Origin: SSF26 sp037443945
GTDB lineage: Bacteria > Chloroflexota > Anaerolineae > J102
Assembly: GCA_037443945.1 (NCBI GenBank)
Contig: JBBINH010000002.1
Coordinates: 1 to 64,000, forward strand
Length of the DNA: 64,000 nucleotides
Reading direction: 5' to 3'
Shown one piece after another: positions 55,629 through 63,905 of the stretch. Position numbers and translations under genes: made by a program. The notes beneath the pieces are model-generated. The model was not told the origin of the DNA. It saw only the letters and a program-made list of their open reading frames with translations, and searched no databases. The number at the start of each line of letters is the position of its first letter. Within the stretch, counting starts at the first letter, position 1.

Positions 55629-58142
55629 TCAAACGTTCTCGATCAGGCTTTGCAGCCATTGCTTTTGTTTGCTCATCAGTTCGGCTGCTTCGGCCGGGGT
55701 CTGCGCCTCGACCACCACGTGCAAGAGCGCGCGATCGGGATCGGGACGGATGAGGGCCCAGTGATTGGCGTCGAAGAAGAGCTTGACACCGTCAACGGTC
55801 GAGGCCGTCAGCCATTCGGCCCGTTCGTTGGCCTGGCGCATGACCCGGCCTTTGGCCTCCCACAGACAGGGGATGGTTTCGTGCAGCCAGACAAAGCGCG
55901 GCAGGGCATCCACCACTTCGCTCAGCGTGACCTGATGATGGGCCAGGTATTGCAACAGACGACCCAAGGCGAACAGACCGTCGGGCACGGGGTGCAGGAC
56001 AGGGAAGATGAAATGACCGCTGCCGTCTATGGCCAGAGCGGCTTTGTGCTCGTTGGCCGTGGTCATCAAGGCCTGCGTATCCACTTTGGTGCGCACCAGA
56101 CTGCCGCCATAACGGGCGGCCAGGTGATCCAAGATGGCGGGCATGTCGATCGTAGCGGCAATGACGGCGTGGGGTTGCTCGCGCCAGACCAAATCGGCCA
56201 TGGCGGCAGCCGCAAGCAGGGGATTCAGGACGCGACCTTGTTCGTCCACAAAGAAGACCTGGCTGCCGCTCACATCCAGGCGGGCCCCCAAGTTCAGACC
56301 CATAGCCTGCACGATTTTGCCCAGCCGTTCCATGCCGAGCTGCCATGCGTGCGGCGAGAGGGCCAACAGGTTGGGATCCGGCCGTTCGTTGAGGCCGACC
56401 ACCTCCACGCCCAGTCGGCCCAGCAGTGGCTCCAGCACATCCACGGTCGTGGCATGGGCATAATCGACGGCAATGGTCAGGTTGGCCTGACGGATCCGAT
56501 CGGGGGTCAGGGCCTGCAGAAACGCTTCGCTGTAACGCTGCTCCACATCGGCCACATAGTCAATGGCTCCGATGTCGTCCGACTGGACGCGACGGAAGTC
56601 CTCGCGGAAAAACAGCCATTCGATTTCGCGCTCTGTTGTGCGGTCCAGATTGAGACCATCGGCTCCGATGAAGCGGATGTCCACCACCCGGCGGTCAAAG
56701 GGGGAGATGCGAACATGAACCCCGGCCACGGCCTCGGAAAAGCGGGTGAGAAAACGGGCTACCGGCATCGGTTGCGTGCGCAGGTCCCACACCTGCACCC
56801 CGGCAGCCGGCAATCCGGAGATGATGGCCCGTTTGAGCATGCGTGAGCTGGGATGGGGATCGCGATTGATGGTGACGATGCTGCCTTTGGGCAAAATGCT
56901 ACCGAAGGCAACGCCTAGCTTGGCGGCAAATTCGGGGGTCAAATCCACGTTGACCACCCCGGAAACGCCGAAACGACTGAACAACACGCGCCGACCGCGC
57001 GTGCCCCAAACGATGCTCTCGCGCACAAGCGCGCCGGGGTCGACCTCTTTCCCCGGCCACAGCTTCACATTCGTGAACAGAATCGCATCCTCGCCGATGA
57101 CACAGCGGTCGCCGATGACCACCCCCTCCTGGACGACAGAACGCGCCTTGAAGACGCATTGCCGACTGACCAGAGCGCCGTGGATTTGGGCGCCTTCGCC
57201 TACATAACAACCGCGCCACATCACCGTCTGCGAGAGCTGGGCATGGCGGTCGATGACGGTATCATCGCGGATAACGGCCGGACCCTGGATCACGGCACCA
57301 CTCTTGATCTGGACGTTGTTGCCCAGATAGACCGGTCCGACGACCTGAGCATCGGGGGCAATCACGACGTTGTCCCCGACCCAGATATCGTCGGCGAGGG
57401 CTTTACCCAGGGGTTCATGCTCCATCCGATGCCGCAAGACGTCGGCATTGGCTTGCAGATAGGCAGCCGGAGTACCGATATCGCACCAGTATCCCTCCAC
57501 CGGTAGGCCGTAAAGGGGACGTTGCGCGGCCAGCAACTGCGGGAAGAGGTCGCGGCTAAAGTCATACGGTTCGTTTTTTGGTACCTTGGCCAGCACACGG
57601 CTTTCGAGGACGTATATGCCGGTATTGACCAGATCGCTCACCACATCGGCCCAGCCCGGCTTTTCGATAAACTGGGCGATACGGCCATCGGGTTCGGTGA
57701 TGACCATACCGTATTCCAACGGGTTGGAACTGCGATGGAGCGCTACGGTAACCTCGGCGCCTCGTTGGCGATGGAACTCGATGAGGGGTTGCAAAACGAT
57801 GTCGGTGGCCGCATCGCCGCTAACGACGACTACCGTCTCATCGGCGGCGAGATGACCGGAGGCATAGGCCAGGGCTACCCCCCCGGCAGTGCCTAAGGGC
57901 GTGTCTTCGATTTGATACTCGATGGTCACGCCTAGACTGCCGCTGTTGAGAAGGTAGTTTTGAAACCATTCCGCCTGGTGCTGAAGGGTAATGATGATTT
58001 CGTAAATGCCGTTTCGTTTCAACCAATCGATAATGTGGGCAATGATCGGTTTGTTGACCAAAGGCAAAAGCGGTTTAGGACGATTGATCGTCAGGGGACG
58101 CAGGCGTGAGCCCTGGCCACCGGCCATCACAATAGCTTTCAT
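55629..58142 (-). CDS. Sugar nucleotidyltransferase fused to phosphohexomutase-like domain
   Basis: 837 aa from ATG 58142 (MKAIVMAGGQGSRLRP). Residues 1-230 are a nucleotidyltransferase of the mannose-1-phosphate guanylyltransferase/GlmU type: AGGQGSRLRPLTINRPKPLLP, VVVVSGDAATD and EGYWCDIGTP. About 240-375 is a left-handed beta-helix of hexapeptides (VIAPDAQVVGPVYLGNNV). About 380-837 is shaped like phosphoglucomutase/phosphomannomutase, but the phosphoserine loop TASHN is replaced by NRDPHPSSRMLKR and the DGDxDR metal loop is AIDGSGHFIF. Mutase activity is therefore unlikely in the classical way. Such fusions are known in Chloroflexota and cyanobacteria. A separate intact mutase lies upstream at 58594. 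Confidence 0.9.
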   Translation of the reverse strand: MKAIVMAGGQGSRLRPLTINRPKPLLPLVNKPIIAHIIDWLKRNGIYEIIITLQHQAEWFQNYLLNSGSLGVTIEYQIEDTPLGTAGGVALAYASGHLAADETVVVVSGDAATDIVLQPLIEFHRQRGAEVTVALHRSSNPLEYGMVITEPDGRIAQFIEKPGWADVVSDLVNTGIYVLESRVLAKVPKNEPYDFSRDLFPQLLAAQRPLYGLPVEGYWCDIGTPAAYLQANADVLRHRMEHEPLGKALADDIWVGDNVVIAPDAQVVGPVYLGNNVQIKSGAVIQGPAVIRDDTVIDRHAQLSQTVMWRGCYVGEGAQIHGALVSRQCVFKARSVVQEGVVIGDRCVIGEDAILFTNVKLWPGKEVDPGALVRESIVWGTRGRRVLFSRFGVSGVVNVDLTPEFAAKLGVAFGSILPKGSIVTINRDPHPSSRMLKRAIISGLPAAGVQVWDLRTQPMPVARFLTRFSEAVAGVHVRISPFDRRVVDIRFIGADGLNLDRTTEREIEWLFFREDFRRVQSDDIGAIDYVADVEQRYSEAFLQALTPDRIRQANLTIAVDYAHATTVDVLEPLLGRLGVEVVGLNERPDPNLLALSPHAWQLGMERLGKIVQAMGLNLGARLDVSGSQVFFVDEQGRVLNPLLAAAAMADLVWREQPHAVIAATIDMPAILDHLAARYGGSLVRTKVDTQALMTTANEHKAALAIDGSGHFIFPVLHPVPDGLFALGRLLQYLAHHQVTLSEVVDALPRFVWLHETIPCLWEAKGRVMRQANERAEWLTASTVDGVKLFFDANHWALIRPDPDRALLHVVVEAQTPAEAAELMSKQKQWLQSLIENV

Positions 58143-58593
58143 AAGGATCGATTTCCAGGGGAGGAGCAGATCAACAAGAGAGGGGCAAGGGATTTCTCGT
58201 CGGGTTATGGGAGTGGGCGACACTGCAAGCATAACACAAAACCGACCCGATCCCCGGAACGCACAGGGCGCGGTCGCGCCGAGGCGCTTTTTCTGTCGCA
58301 ATCGGTCCGGTGTCGAAGTCCGAGGGAGCGCCTCGCAGGCCGAACCGTGCGGATGCTTCTGTCGAGAAGACGGTTAGAAGCGACGACGCCTTTCATCCGG
58401 TGGGTTAAGGCTTGGCTCTCTTCTGTTCTCTGTGATACAAGTGCCCTGCTTCCTGCCGTGCGCAGGGAAAACGGCCTTCCCTCAGGAATCCCACGACCGC
58501 TTTGAACAGCCTGACCCCAACCGGACTCCGGGTCTACCGTCTCACCCGCAAGGCCGGAGGTCGGGGCGTTCTTTCGTATGACGAGGATCATGT
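58143..58593. other. Long intergenic region between divergent sugar genes, possible structured leader
   Basis: 451 bp with no convincing gene. A two-stage hairpin is present (58355-58381: GCTTCT-GTC, loop GAGAA, GAC-ggtt-AGAAGC). Nearer the mutase, an imperfect CCCCAACC/GGTCGGGG pairing spans about 58512-58567. I do not recognise a named RNA family. The region could be a structured 5' leader of the mutase gene or an unannotated small RNA. Confidence 0.45.
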
Positions 58594-60045
58594 ATGAGCA
58601 TTCAATTCGGTACGGACGGTTGGCGCGCCGTCATCAGCGATGAATTCACCTTTGCCAATGTGCGACGGGTGGCTCAGGCCATTGCCGACTGGGTTCAGAT
58701 CGAAGCCGAACGGCGTTCCTGGGATGGACGCCCGCTCGTGGTGGTAGGCTTCGACACTCGGTTTTTGTCCGACCGCTATGCGGCTGCCGTGGCCGAAGTC
58801 CTGGCCGGCAACGCCATCGGCGTCCTGCTATGCCGGCATTTTGCTCCCACCCCGGCCGTCTCCTACGCTATCGTGGCCCACCAGGCCATCGGCGGCGTCA
58901 TGATTACGGCCAGCCATAACGCGCCACGCTACAACGGCATCAAGCTCAAGGCCGCTTACGGCGGTTCGGCCGGTTCGGCCGATGCCCGTCGGGTGGAGGC
59001 TCTGTTGGCGGCCCAGGAGCGTGAGGGCCGCAAACCGCGGGTGTTGGCTTTGACGACGGCCGAACAGCAGGGTTTAGTCGAGCGTTTTGATCCCTACCCC
59101 GCCTACGCCGATCACGTGCGTCGCCTGGTCGATCTGCAAGCCATAGCACGCGCCCGGCTGCGTCTGGTTGTGGATGCCATGTACGGCGCCGGGATGGGCT
59201 ACACCGACCGTCTGTTGGCCGAGGTCGGCATCGAACCCTTACGGTTACACCACGAGCTCAATCCCGGTTTCGGCGGTTTGCATCCTGAACCTATCGCCCG
59301 CCATCTGCACGCGCTATGCAGTTGCATGGGAAACGGCAAGTTTGATTTGGGTCTGGCGACCGACGGGGATGCCGACCGTATCGGCGCTGTGGGACCCAAC
59401 GGCCGTTTTGTGGATCCCCATCGCATTATGGCCCTCGTTCTCGATGACATGCTCCGGCGCGGGCAGCGAGGAGACGTGGTCAAGACGGTCAGCACGACGC
59501 AAATGCTCAATCTCTTGGCCGAACCCTACGGTTTGACCGTGCACGAAACCCCGGTTGGTTTCAATCATATCTCCGAGCTGATGCTGAAGGGCGATGTCCT
59601 TATCGGCGGTGAGGAATCCGGGGGCATTTCCGTGCGGCATCACATTCCCGAAGGGGATGGTGTGCTGATGGGGCTGCTGCTGGCCGAGATCGTGGCCCGT
59701 AACGGCGGTGACATCCAGGCCCTGATCGGGGCGATCATGGCACGGGTAGGCCGTTTTGTCTACGCCCGCCACGATTATCGCGTGCAGCCCTTTGCCAAGA
59801 CCGAACTGATTCAGCGCTTGATCGCCACCGCACCGACTCGATTAGCCGATCACGAGGTGGTCGGTTTGAACGCGCGGGATGGGGTCAAATACGTGCTCGA
59901 TGATCAGAGCTGGCTGCTCATCCGACCTTCGGGCACCGAGCCCGTGCTGCGGGTGTATGCCGAAGCACGCGATGAGGAGGAGCTGCAGCAGCTGCTGAGC
60001 GAAGGCACCCGCCTAACCGGCTATTCGGACGCCGACCTGACCTGA
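58594..60045 (+). CDS. Phosphoglucomutase/phosphomannomutase
   Basis: 483 aa, complete alpha-D-phosphohexomutase. The catalytic phosphoserine loop is GGVMITASHNAPRYNG, metal binding is LATDGDADRIGAVG, sugar binding is GGEESGGISVR, and phosphate binding is RPSGTEPVLRVY. It starts FGTDGWRAVISDEFTF as in the PGM/PMM group. It interconverts hexose 1- and 6-phosphates; glucose or mannose cannot be chosen from sequence alone. It would supply hexose-1-phosphate to the divergent nucleotidyltransferase fusion at 55629. MalQ nearby suggests a glucan link. Confidence 0.95.
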   Translation: MSIQFGTDGWRAVISDEFTFANVRRVAQAIADWVQIEAERRSWDGRPLVVVGFDTRFLSDRYAAAVAEVLAGNAIGVLLCRHFAPTPAVSYAIVAHQAIGGVMITASHNAPRYNGIKLKAAYGGSAGSADARRVEALLAAQEREGRKPRVLALTTAEQQGLVERFDPYPAYADHVRRLVDLQAIARARLRLVVDAMYGAGMGYTDRLLAEVGIEPLRLHHELNPGFGGLHPEPIARHLHALCSCMGNGKFDLGLATDGDADRIGAVGPNGRFVDPHRIMALVLDDMLRRGQRGDVVKTVSTTQMLNLLAEPYGLTVHETPVGFNHISELMLKGDVLIGGEESGGISVRHHIPEGDGVLMGLLLAEIVARNGGDIQALIGAIMARVGRFVYARHDYRVQPFAKTELIQRLIATAPTRLADHEVVGLNARDGVKYVLDDQSWLLIRPSGTEPVLRVYAEARDEEELQQLLSEGTRLTGYSDADLT

Positions 60046-60381
60046 ACCGCGCACAGAGCGATCCGGCCAAAAACGGAAAAAACGGATGGCATGGTGGGCA
60101 GTGCCGGACAATCCGCTTGTCCCTATCCTGTTTTGCTGCTGCGGAGCCGATAATGGGAGGGGATGGTTTGTTGGCATCACGGACATTGCATGCCTATGGG
60201 TATGGACTTGTCCTGAGTCTCTTTGCCATCTATCCCGACCAATCCGCACGGTTGTCCGGATTGCGCGACCGAAGTCAAACTCGATAAATTACGCCTGTTG
60301 AGATGTTGACAAGTTTTACAAAATGATTGATAATAACGAGTGGTCCCCTCAATACTACTTTGTCGTTCCCGGAGGAAGTTC
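60046..60381. other. Intergenic region before the 91-aa gene
   Basis: 336 bp with no convincing gene. Several short repeats of CCGGACAATCCG/GTCCGGATTG type lie near 60107-60125 and 60250-60262. The last 80 bp is AT-rich and holds the strong promoter at 60306-60334 and the GGAGGAAG ribosome site at about 60371. Confidence 0.55.
60306..60334 (+). promoter_or_regulatory. Consensus sigma70-type promoter of the 91-aa gene
   Basis: Perfect TTGACA (60306-60311), a 17-bp spacer and GATAAT (60329-60334). Transcription would start near 60341, 41 nt before the ATG. Confidence 0.85.
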
Positions 60382-60657
60382 ATGCCCACCTTTGAAAAAC
60401 TCTCACGCGAAGACATCAGCGATATCCTGGAAGCAAAGCGTCGCGGGCGGACAAAGTCGCCAAGACAGCGTATCCTCGAACGATACAAGGAACAACTGAT
60501 GAACCTTGAAGTTGGTGAGGGTATGGAAGTAAGCCTTGAACCCTCGGATAATCGTCAGACGGTGAAAAACCGGCTTCGTCGTGCGGCTTCCGATCTCGGT
60601 TATCAGATCGAGTTCATCCGCTCGCGCAAGGTTATCCGCATTCACCGCGTTTCTTGA
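60382..60657 (+). CDS. Uncharacterised basic 91-aa protein
   Basis: Family not recognised. 91 aa from ATG 60382, preceded by GGAGGAAG. No membrane segment or signal. The N-half is helical and charged (MPTFEKLSREDISDILEAK, RRGRTKSPRQRILERYKEQL). The middle MEVSLEPSDNRQTVKN is followed by RLRRAASDLGYQIEFIRSRK and a final strand VIRIHRV. The basic C-terminal helix plus strands would suit DNA or RNA binding, but no HTH is certain. Its own strong promoter and a 16-bp hairpin afterwards make it a monocistronic unit, which suggests high or regulated expression. Confidence 0.8.
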   Translation: MPTFEKLSREDISDILEAKRRGRTKSPRQRILERYKEQLMNLEVGEGMEVSLEPSDNRQTVKNRLRRAASDLGYQIEFIRSRKVIRIHRVS

Positions 60658-60676
60658 AAACTTGATGGTCGTAGGA

Positions 60677-60714
60677 ACACGATCAGCTCCTCAACCGAGG
60701 AGCTGATCGTGTTT
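60677..60714 (+). terminator. Terminator-like perfect hairpin after the 91-aa gene
   Basis: ACACGATCAGCTCCTC (60677-60692), loop AACC, and the exact reverse complement (60697-60712), a 16-bp stem, followed by only TT beyond the stem's own T. Placed 19 bp after the stop. The short T-run makes efficiency uncertain. Confidence 0.7.
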
Positions 60715-60766
60715 ATGCCGCTAAAACCATCGTGTAATTCGTTCAAGCCACCGTTCTACCCGCTAT

Positions 60767-62302
60767 TCAGCGCTGAACGACTCGCGCATGAGGTGAAAGG
60801 GGGCGCTCGGCCGGAGGAACGTAATCGCGACCGTACAATTGGGTCAGCTCGGCCAGACCGCGCTGGATGCCTTCGGTCAATTGTGAGGGGCGAAAACGCC
60901 AGGTCCAGTTGCCGCTGGCTGCGGCCGGGGTGTTCATACGGGCCTCGCTGCCCAGATTCATACAATCCTGGAGGGGGATGATGGCGACCAGCGCCGGCGA
61001 CATCATGGCCAACCGGATCAGGTCCCAGCTAATGTCATGGCCATCGACGCGCAGGTAGCGGCGCACGTAGTCCCGCTCGCGTTCTGGCGCCTTTTCGTAC
61101 CAGCCCCGGGTGGTGTCGTTGTCATGGGTGCCGGTATAGACCACGCAGTTTTTGTCGTAGTTATGGGGCAAAAACGGGTCGCGACCATCACTGCTCCAGG
61201 CGAATTGGAGGATTTTCATGCCGGGGAAGCCGTAATGGTCGCGCAGGGCATAGACCCCCGGATCGGGTTCCCCCAGGTCTTCGGCGATCAGAGGCAGAGC
61301 GCCCAAGGCCGCCAGCATCGCATCGAAGAAATGCTGCCGTGGCCCGTCCACCCACCGTCCGGAGACGGCGGTTTTGGCATCGCCGGGGACTTCCCAGTAG
61401 TTATAAAAGCCGCGAAAATGGTCGATGCGGATATAGTCATATAGACGCAAATTGGCGCGAAATCGCCGGATCCACCAGCTATAGCCATCGTCTGCCATTT
61501 TGTGCCAATCGTAGATGGGGTTGCCCCACAATTGACCTGTGGGTGAGAAGTAGTCGGGTGGCACACCGGCTACAACGGTAGGATGGCCTTCGGCGTCGAA
61601 ATGGAAGAGGTGACGCTGGCTCCAGGCATCGGCGCTGTCCATGGCCACGTAGATGGGAATATCGCCGATCAGGGCCACGCGGCGGGCATTGGCATAGGTT
61701 TTGAGGGCCAGCCACTGTTCGAAAAACAACCACTGCCGGAACGCGTGGGCCTCGATCACAAGCCGATGCTCTTGTCGTGCCCGCTCGAGAGCATCGGCAT
61801 GACGGTCGCGCAGTTCCGGCTCCCATTCGGGCCAGGGCCGTCCCCCGTGGGCCTCTTTGAGGGCCATGAAGAGGGCAAAATCGTCCAGCCACCAGCTTTC
61901 GGCGGCCACGAAGGCCGTGTAGGCGGCCGGTGGCGGTTGTTGTCGGAAGCGCATGAAGGCCAGGTTGAGGATGTCGTTTTTCCAGGCGATCACGCGCCCG
62001 TAGTCCACCCGATCGGCCGGGAAAACAGGCACGGCCAGATCGTCGAGGGTGAGATAACCGCGCCGAACCAGGTCGAAGAGGTCGAGCAACAGCGGGTTGC
62101 CGGCAAAGGCCGAGAAGCACTGATAGGGAGAATCCCCATAGCCGGTCGGTCCCAGCGGGAGAACCTGCCATAGCTGTTGTTTGGCGCCGACCAGCCAGTC
62201 GACAAAGTGATAGGCCGCTTTACCCAGGTCACCGATACCGAAAGGACCCGGCAGCGATGTGGGGTGAAGGAGAATACCGCTAACGCGCTCGGTGAACATC
62301 AA
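60767..62302 (-). CDS. malQ: 4-alpha-glucanotransferase (amylomaltase)
   Basis: 511 aa GH77 enzyme, transferring alpha-1,4-glucan segments in glycogen or maltodextrin metabolism. The start SGILLHPTSLPGPFGIGDLG is highly typical. The nucleophile Asp lies in YIRIDHFRGF, the acid/base Glu in PLIAEDLG, and the third acid in YTGTHDNDTTRGW. There are two adjacent ATGs at 62302 and 62299, with GGAG correctly spaced upstream. The C-terminal MNTPAAASGNWTWRF is conserved. It follows the deacetylase-family gene by 22 bp, so the two are probably co-transcribed. Confidence 0.96.
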   Translation of the reverse strand: MMFTERVSGILLHPTSLPGPFGIGDLGKAAYHFVDWLVGAKQQLWQVLPLGPTGYGDSPYQCFSAFAGNPLLLDLFDLVRRGYLTLDDLAVPVFPADRVDYGRVIAWKNDILNLAFMRFRQQPPPAAYTAFVAAESWWLDDFALFMALKEAHGGRPWPEWEPELRDRHADALERARQEHRLVIEAHAFRQWLFFEQWLALKTYANARRVALIGDIPIYVAMDSADAWSQRHLFHFDAEGHPTVVAGVPPDYFSPTGQLWGNPIYDWHKMADDGYSWWIRRFRANLRLYDYIRIDHFRGFYNYWEVPGDAKTAVSGRWVDGPRQHFFDAMLAALGALPLIAEDLGEPDPGVYALRDHYGFPGMKILQFAWSSDGRDPFLPHNYDKNCVVYTGTHDNDTTRGWYEKAPERERDYVRRYLRVDGHDISWDLIRLAMMSPALVAIIPLQDCMNLGSEARMNTPAAASGNWTWRFRPSQLTEGIQRGLAELTQLYGRDYVPPAERPLSPHARVVQR

Positions 62303-62324
62303 AGCTCCCTCGGGGAAAACTTGC

Positions 62325-63365
62325 TTAGAGTTTATGAAGAGTCCGTAACTCGGTGATAAGGCCGGCTACTCCACGCGAAGGCATCGGGGCCGGTCCAAAG
62401 GGGTCGGAAATAGGAGCGGCGGGGTCTTCCAGGAGGCGCAGCGTGTTGAGGATGGCGTGGGGGAGGACTTCCAGGTCATACCCTCCTTCGAGGACGATGA
62501 CCAGTCGCCCTTGACATAGTTCAGCGGCCAAAGCACATACCTGGCGTGTCAGAAGGGCATAGCCGGCCAGGCTCAGTTGTTCCATGGCCAGGGGATCGCG
62601 CCAGTGCGCATCATAGCCGGCCGATACCAGGATGAGATCAGGCCGAAAGCGACGGGCAAAGGGCACGAGCAGGCTCGTAAACACCTGTTCGTAGCCCTCA
62701 TCCCCGACCCCTGGCGGTAAGGGCACGTTCAACGTCGTCCCCTGTCCGGGACCACGGCCGATGTGATGGGCCGCGCCGGTGCCCGGATAGAAGGGGTATT
62801 GATGGGTTGAGAAAAAGGCGACGGTGGGATCGTCGTCAAAAATGGCTTCGGTGCCGTTGCCGTGGTGGACGTCCCAATCCACGATCAGCACGCGCTCGAT
62901 CCCGAATTCCCGCTGCGCTACGCGGGCAGCTACGGCGACATTGGCGAACAGACAAAAGCCCATGGCCCGTGCGGGCAGGGCGTGGTGTCCTGGCGGCCGC
63001 ATGAGCGACATCCCGTTGCGCACCTCGCCGGTCAGAACGGTGGCTACCAGGTTGACGGCAGCGCCCACGGCGGCCAGGGCAGCTTCGTAGGAACCGGCGA
63101 CGACGTAGGTGTCGGGATCGAGATGACCGCCGCCACTGCGCGCCAGGCGCGCGACGTGGTCGATGTAAGACCGCGGATGGACGTGTTGTAAGCGTTCCAG
63201 ACTGACCGGTGTGACCGGAATGGCCCGTAACCGTGTCAGGATGCCGTCTTGCTGAAGAAGCCGCATCGTGCCGGCCAGACGACGGCGGTTTTCCGGGTGT
63301 CCGGCCAGGGTGTGCTGTTGCTCGATAGGGTCATACGCGTAAGCTGTCGTCACGGATGGGATCAT
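62325..63365 (-). CDS. Histone deacetylase / AcuC-family zinc amidohydrolase
   Basis: 346 aa from ATG 63365 (MIPSVTTAYAYDP), chosen where family similarity starts. Class II HDAC-like fold: the active-site HH pair is in RPPGHHALPARAMGFCLF, zinc ligands in VDWDVHHGNGT and SAGYDAHWRDP, and the closing EGGYDLEVL. Removes acetyl or amine-linked acyl groups from proteins or polyamines; substrate unknown. The start is divergent from the FMN riboswitch transcript. No signal peptide. Confidence 0.94.
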   Translation of the reverse strand: MIPSVTTAYAYDPIEQQHTLAGHPENRRRLAGTMRLLQQDGILTRLRAIPVTPVSLERLQHVHPRSYIDHVARLARSGGGHLDPDTYVVAGSYEAALAAVGAAVNLVATVLTGEVRNGMSLMRPPGHHALPARAMGFCLFANVAVAARVAQREFGIERVLIVDWDVHHGNGTEAIFDDDPTVAFFSTHQYPFYPGTGAAHHIGRGPGQGTTLNVPLPPGVGDEGYEQVFTSLLVPFARRFRPDLILVSAGYDAHWRDPLAMEQLSLAGYALLTRQVCALAAELCQGRLVIVLEGGYDLEVLPHAILNTLRLLEDPAAPISDPFGPAPMPSRGVAGLITELRTLHKL

Positions 63366-63529
63366 ACAATCGGCGGATGCCGGTTGCCAAAACGAAGGCA
63401 TCCACAGACAAGGACGGCGGGTTGTACGCCGGTCCGGCAGGGGCCATGGACAAACCGTTCACCCGTAGGCCGTGTTGGTCGGACAGGGTATTCCGTGTGT
63501 TCCCGATGTTACAACCCTCGTGCCCAACT

Positions 63530-63559
63530 TTTACAGCCGCGCCGTGGTCGTGGTATCAT
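63530..63559 (+). promoter_or_regulatory. Probable promoter of the FMN-riboswitch transcript
   Basis: TTTACA (63530-63535), an 18-bp spacer and TATCAT (63554-63559), both five of six matches. RNA would start near 63566, about 15 nt before the aptamer. Confidence 0.6.
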
Positions 63560-63580
63560 AATAAAGCTACTATACCCAAG

Positions 63581-63807
63581 ACCTTCAGGGCAGGGTGAGC
63601 GTTGATGCCGGTTCTTCCGGTGTTGGCGCAATTCCCGACCGGCGGTAAGGCAGGCTTGCCTGCCGAGCCCGCGAGCGGCCTCGGCCCATCCTCCTCCCAG
63701 GAAAGGGCATAGCGCCGGCGCCATACTCACAAGGCGCCATCGTGCCGAGGTGTCAGCAGATCCGGTGCAAAGCCGGAGCCGACGGTACAGTCCGGATGGG
63801 AGAAGGT
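63581..63807 (+). ncRNA. FMN riboswitch (RFN element) aptamer
   Basis: The P1 helix is ACCTTC (63581-63586) with GAAGGT (63802-63807). Conserved core segments appear in the right order: AGGGCAGGGTG, then GCAATTCCCGACCGGCGGTA, GCCCGCGAGCG, GCAGATCCGGTGCAAAGCCGG, AGCCGACGGTACAGTCCGGA and TGGGAGAAGGT. The aptamer is longer than usual because of an extra hairpin (about 63600-63626) and a long insert between the GCCCGCGAGC core and the GCAGATCCGG arm (about 63682-63757). It senses FMN and normally represses riboflavin synthesis or transport genes, here by the terminator at 63855. Confidence 0.95.
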
Positions 63808-63854
63808 CGTGTTCCGCAGGCATCTTGCGCGAGATGCCCGTCTGCGTTTGCACG

Positions 63855-63889
63855 CGGCGATCAGGCACGACCTGGTCGCCGTTTTTTTT
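63855..63889 (+). terminator. Riboswitch expression-platform terminator
   Basis: CGGCGATCAGG (63855-63865), a 5-nt loop, CCTGGTCGCCG (63871-63881) with one G-T pair, then eight T (63882-63889). It sits 48 nt after the aptamer and 16 nt before the ATG 63906, so FMN-bound RNA should end before the gene. The anti-terminator pairing was not traced. Confidence 0.92.
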
Positions 63890-63905
63890 GACAACCGGTG
63901 AAACG

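Noticed and set aside
58143..58593. 6S RNA or RNase P RNA gene
   Set aside because: Length and hairpins prompted the check, but I could not match the 6S bubble layout or the RNase P GAGGAAAGTCC signature.
63581..63807. Cobalamin riboswitch
   Set aside because: First impression from the GC-rich leader, but the ordered ATTCCCGACCGGCGGTA, GCCCGCGAGC and AGTCCGGATGGGAGAAGG blocks are specific for FMN elements and no B12 box is present.
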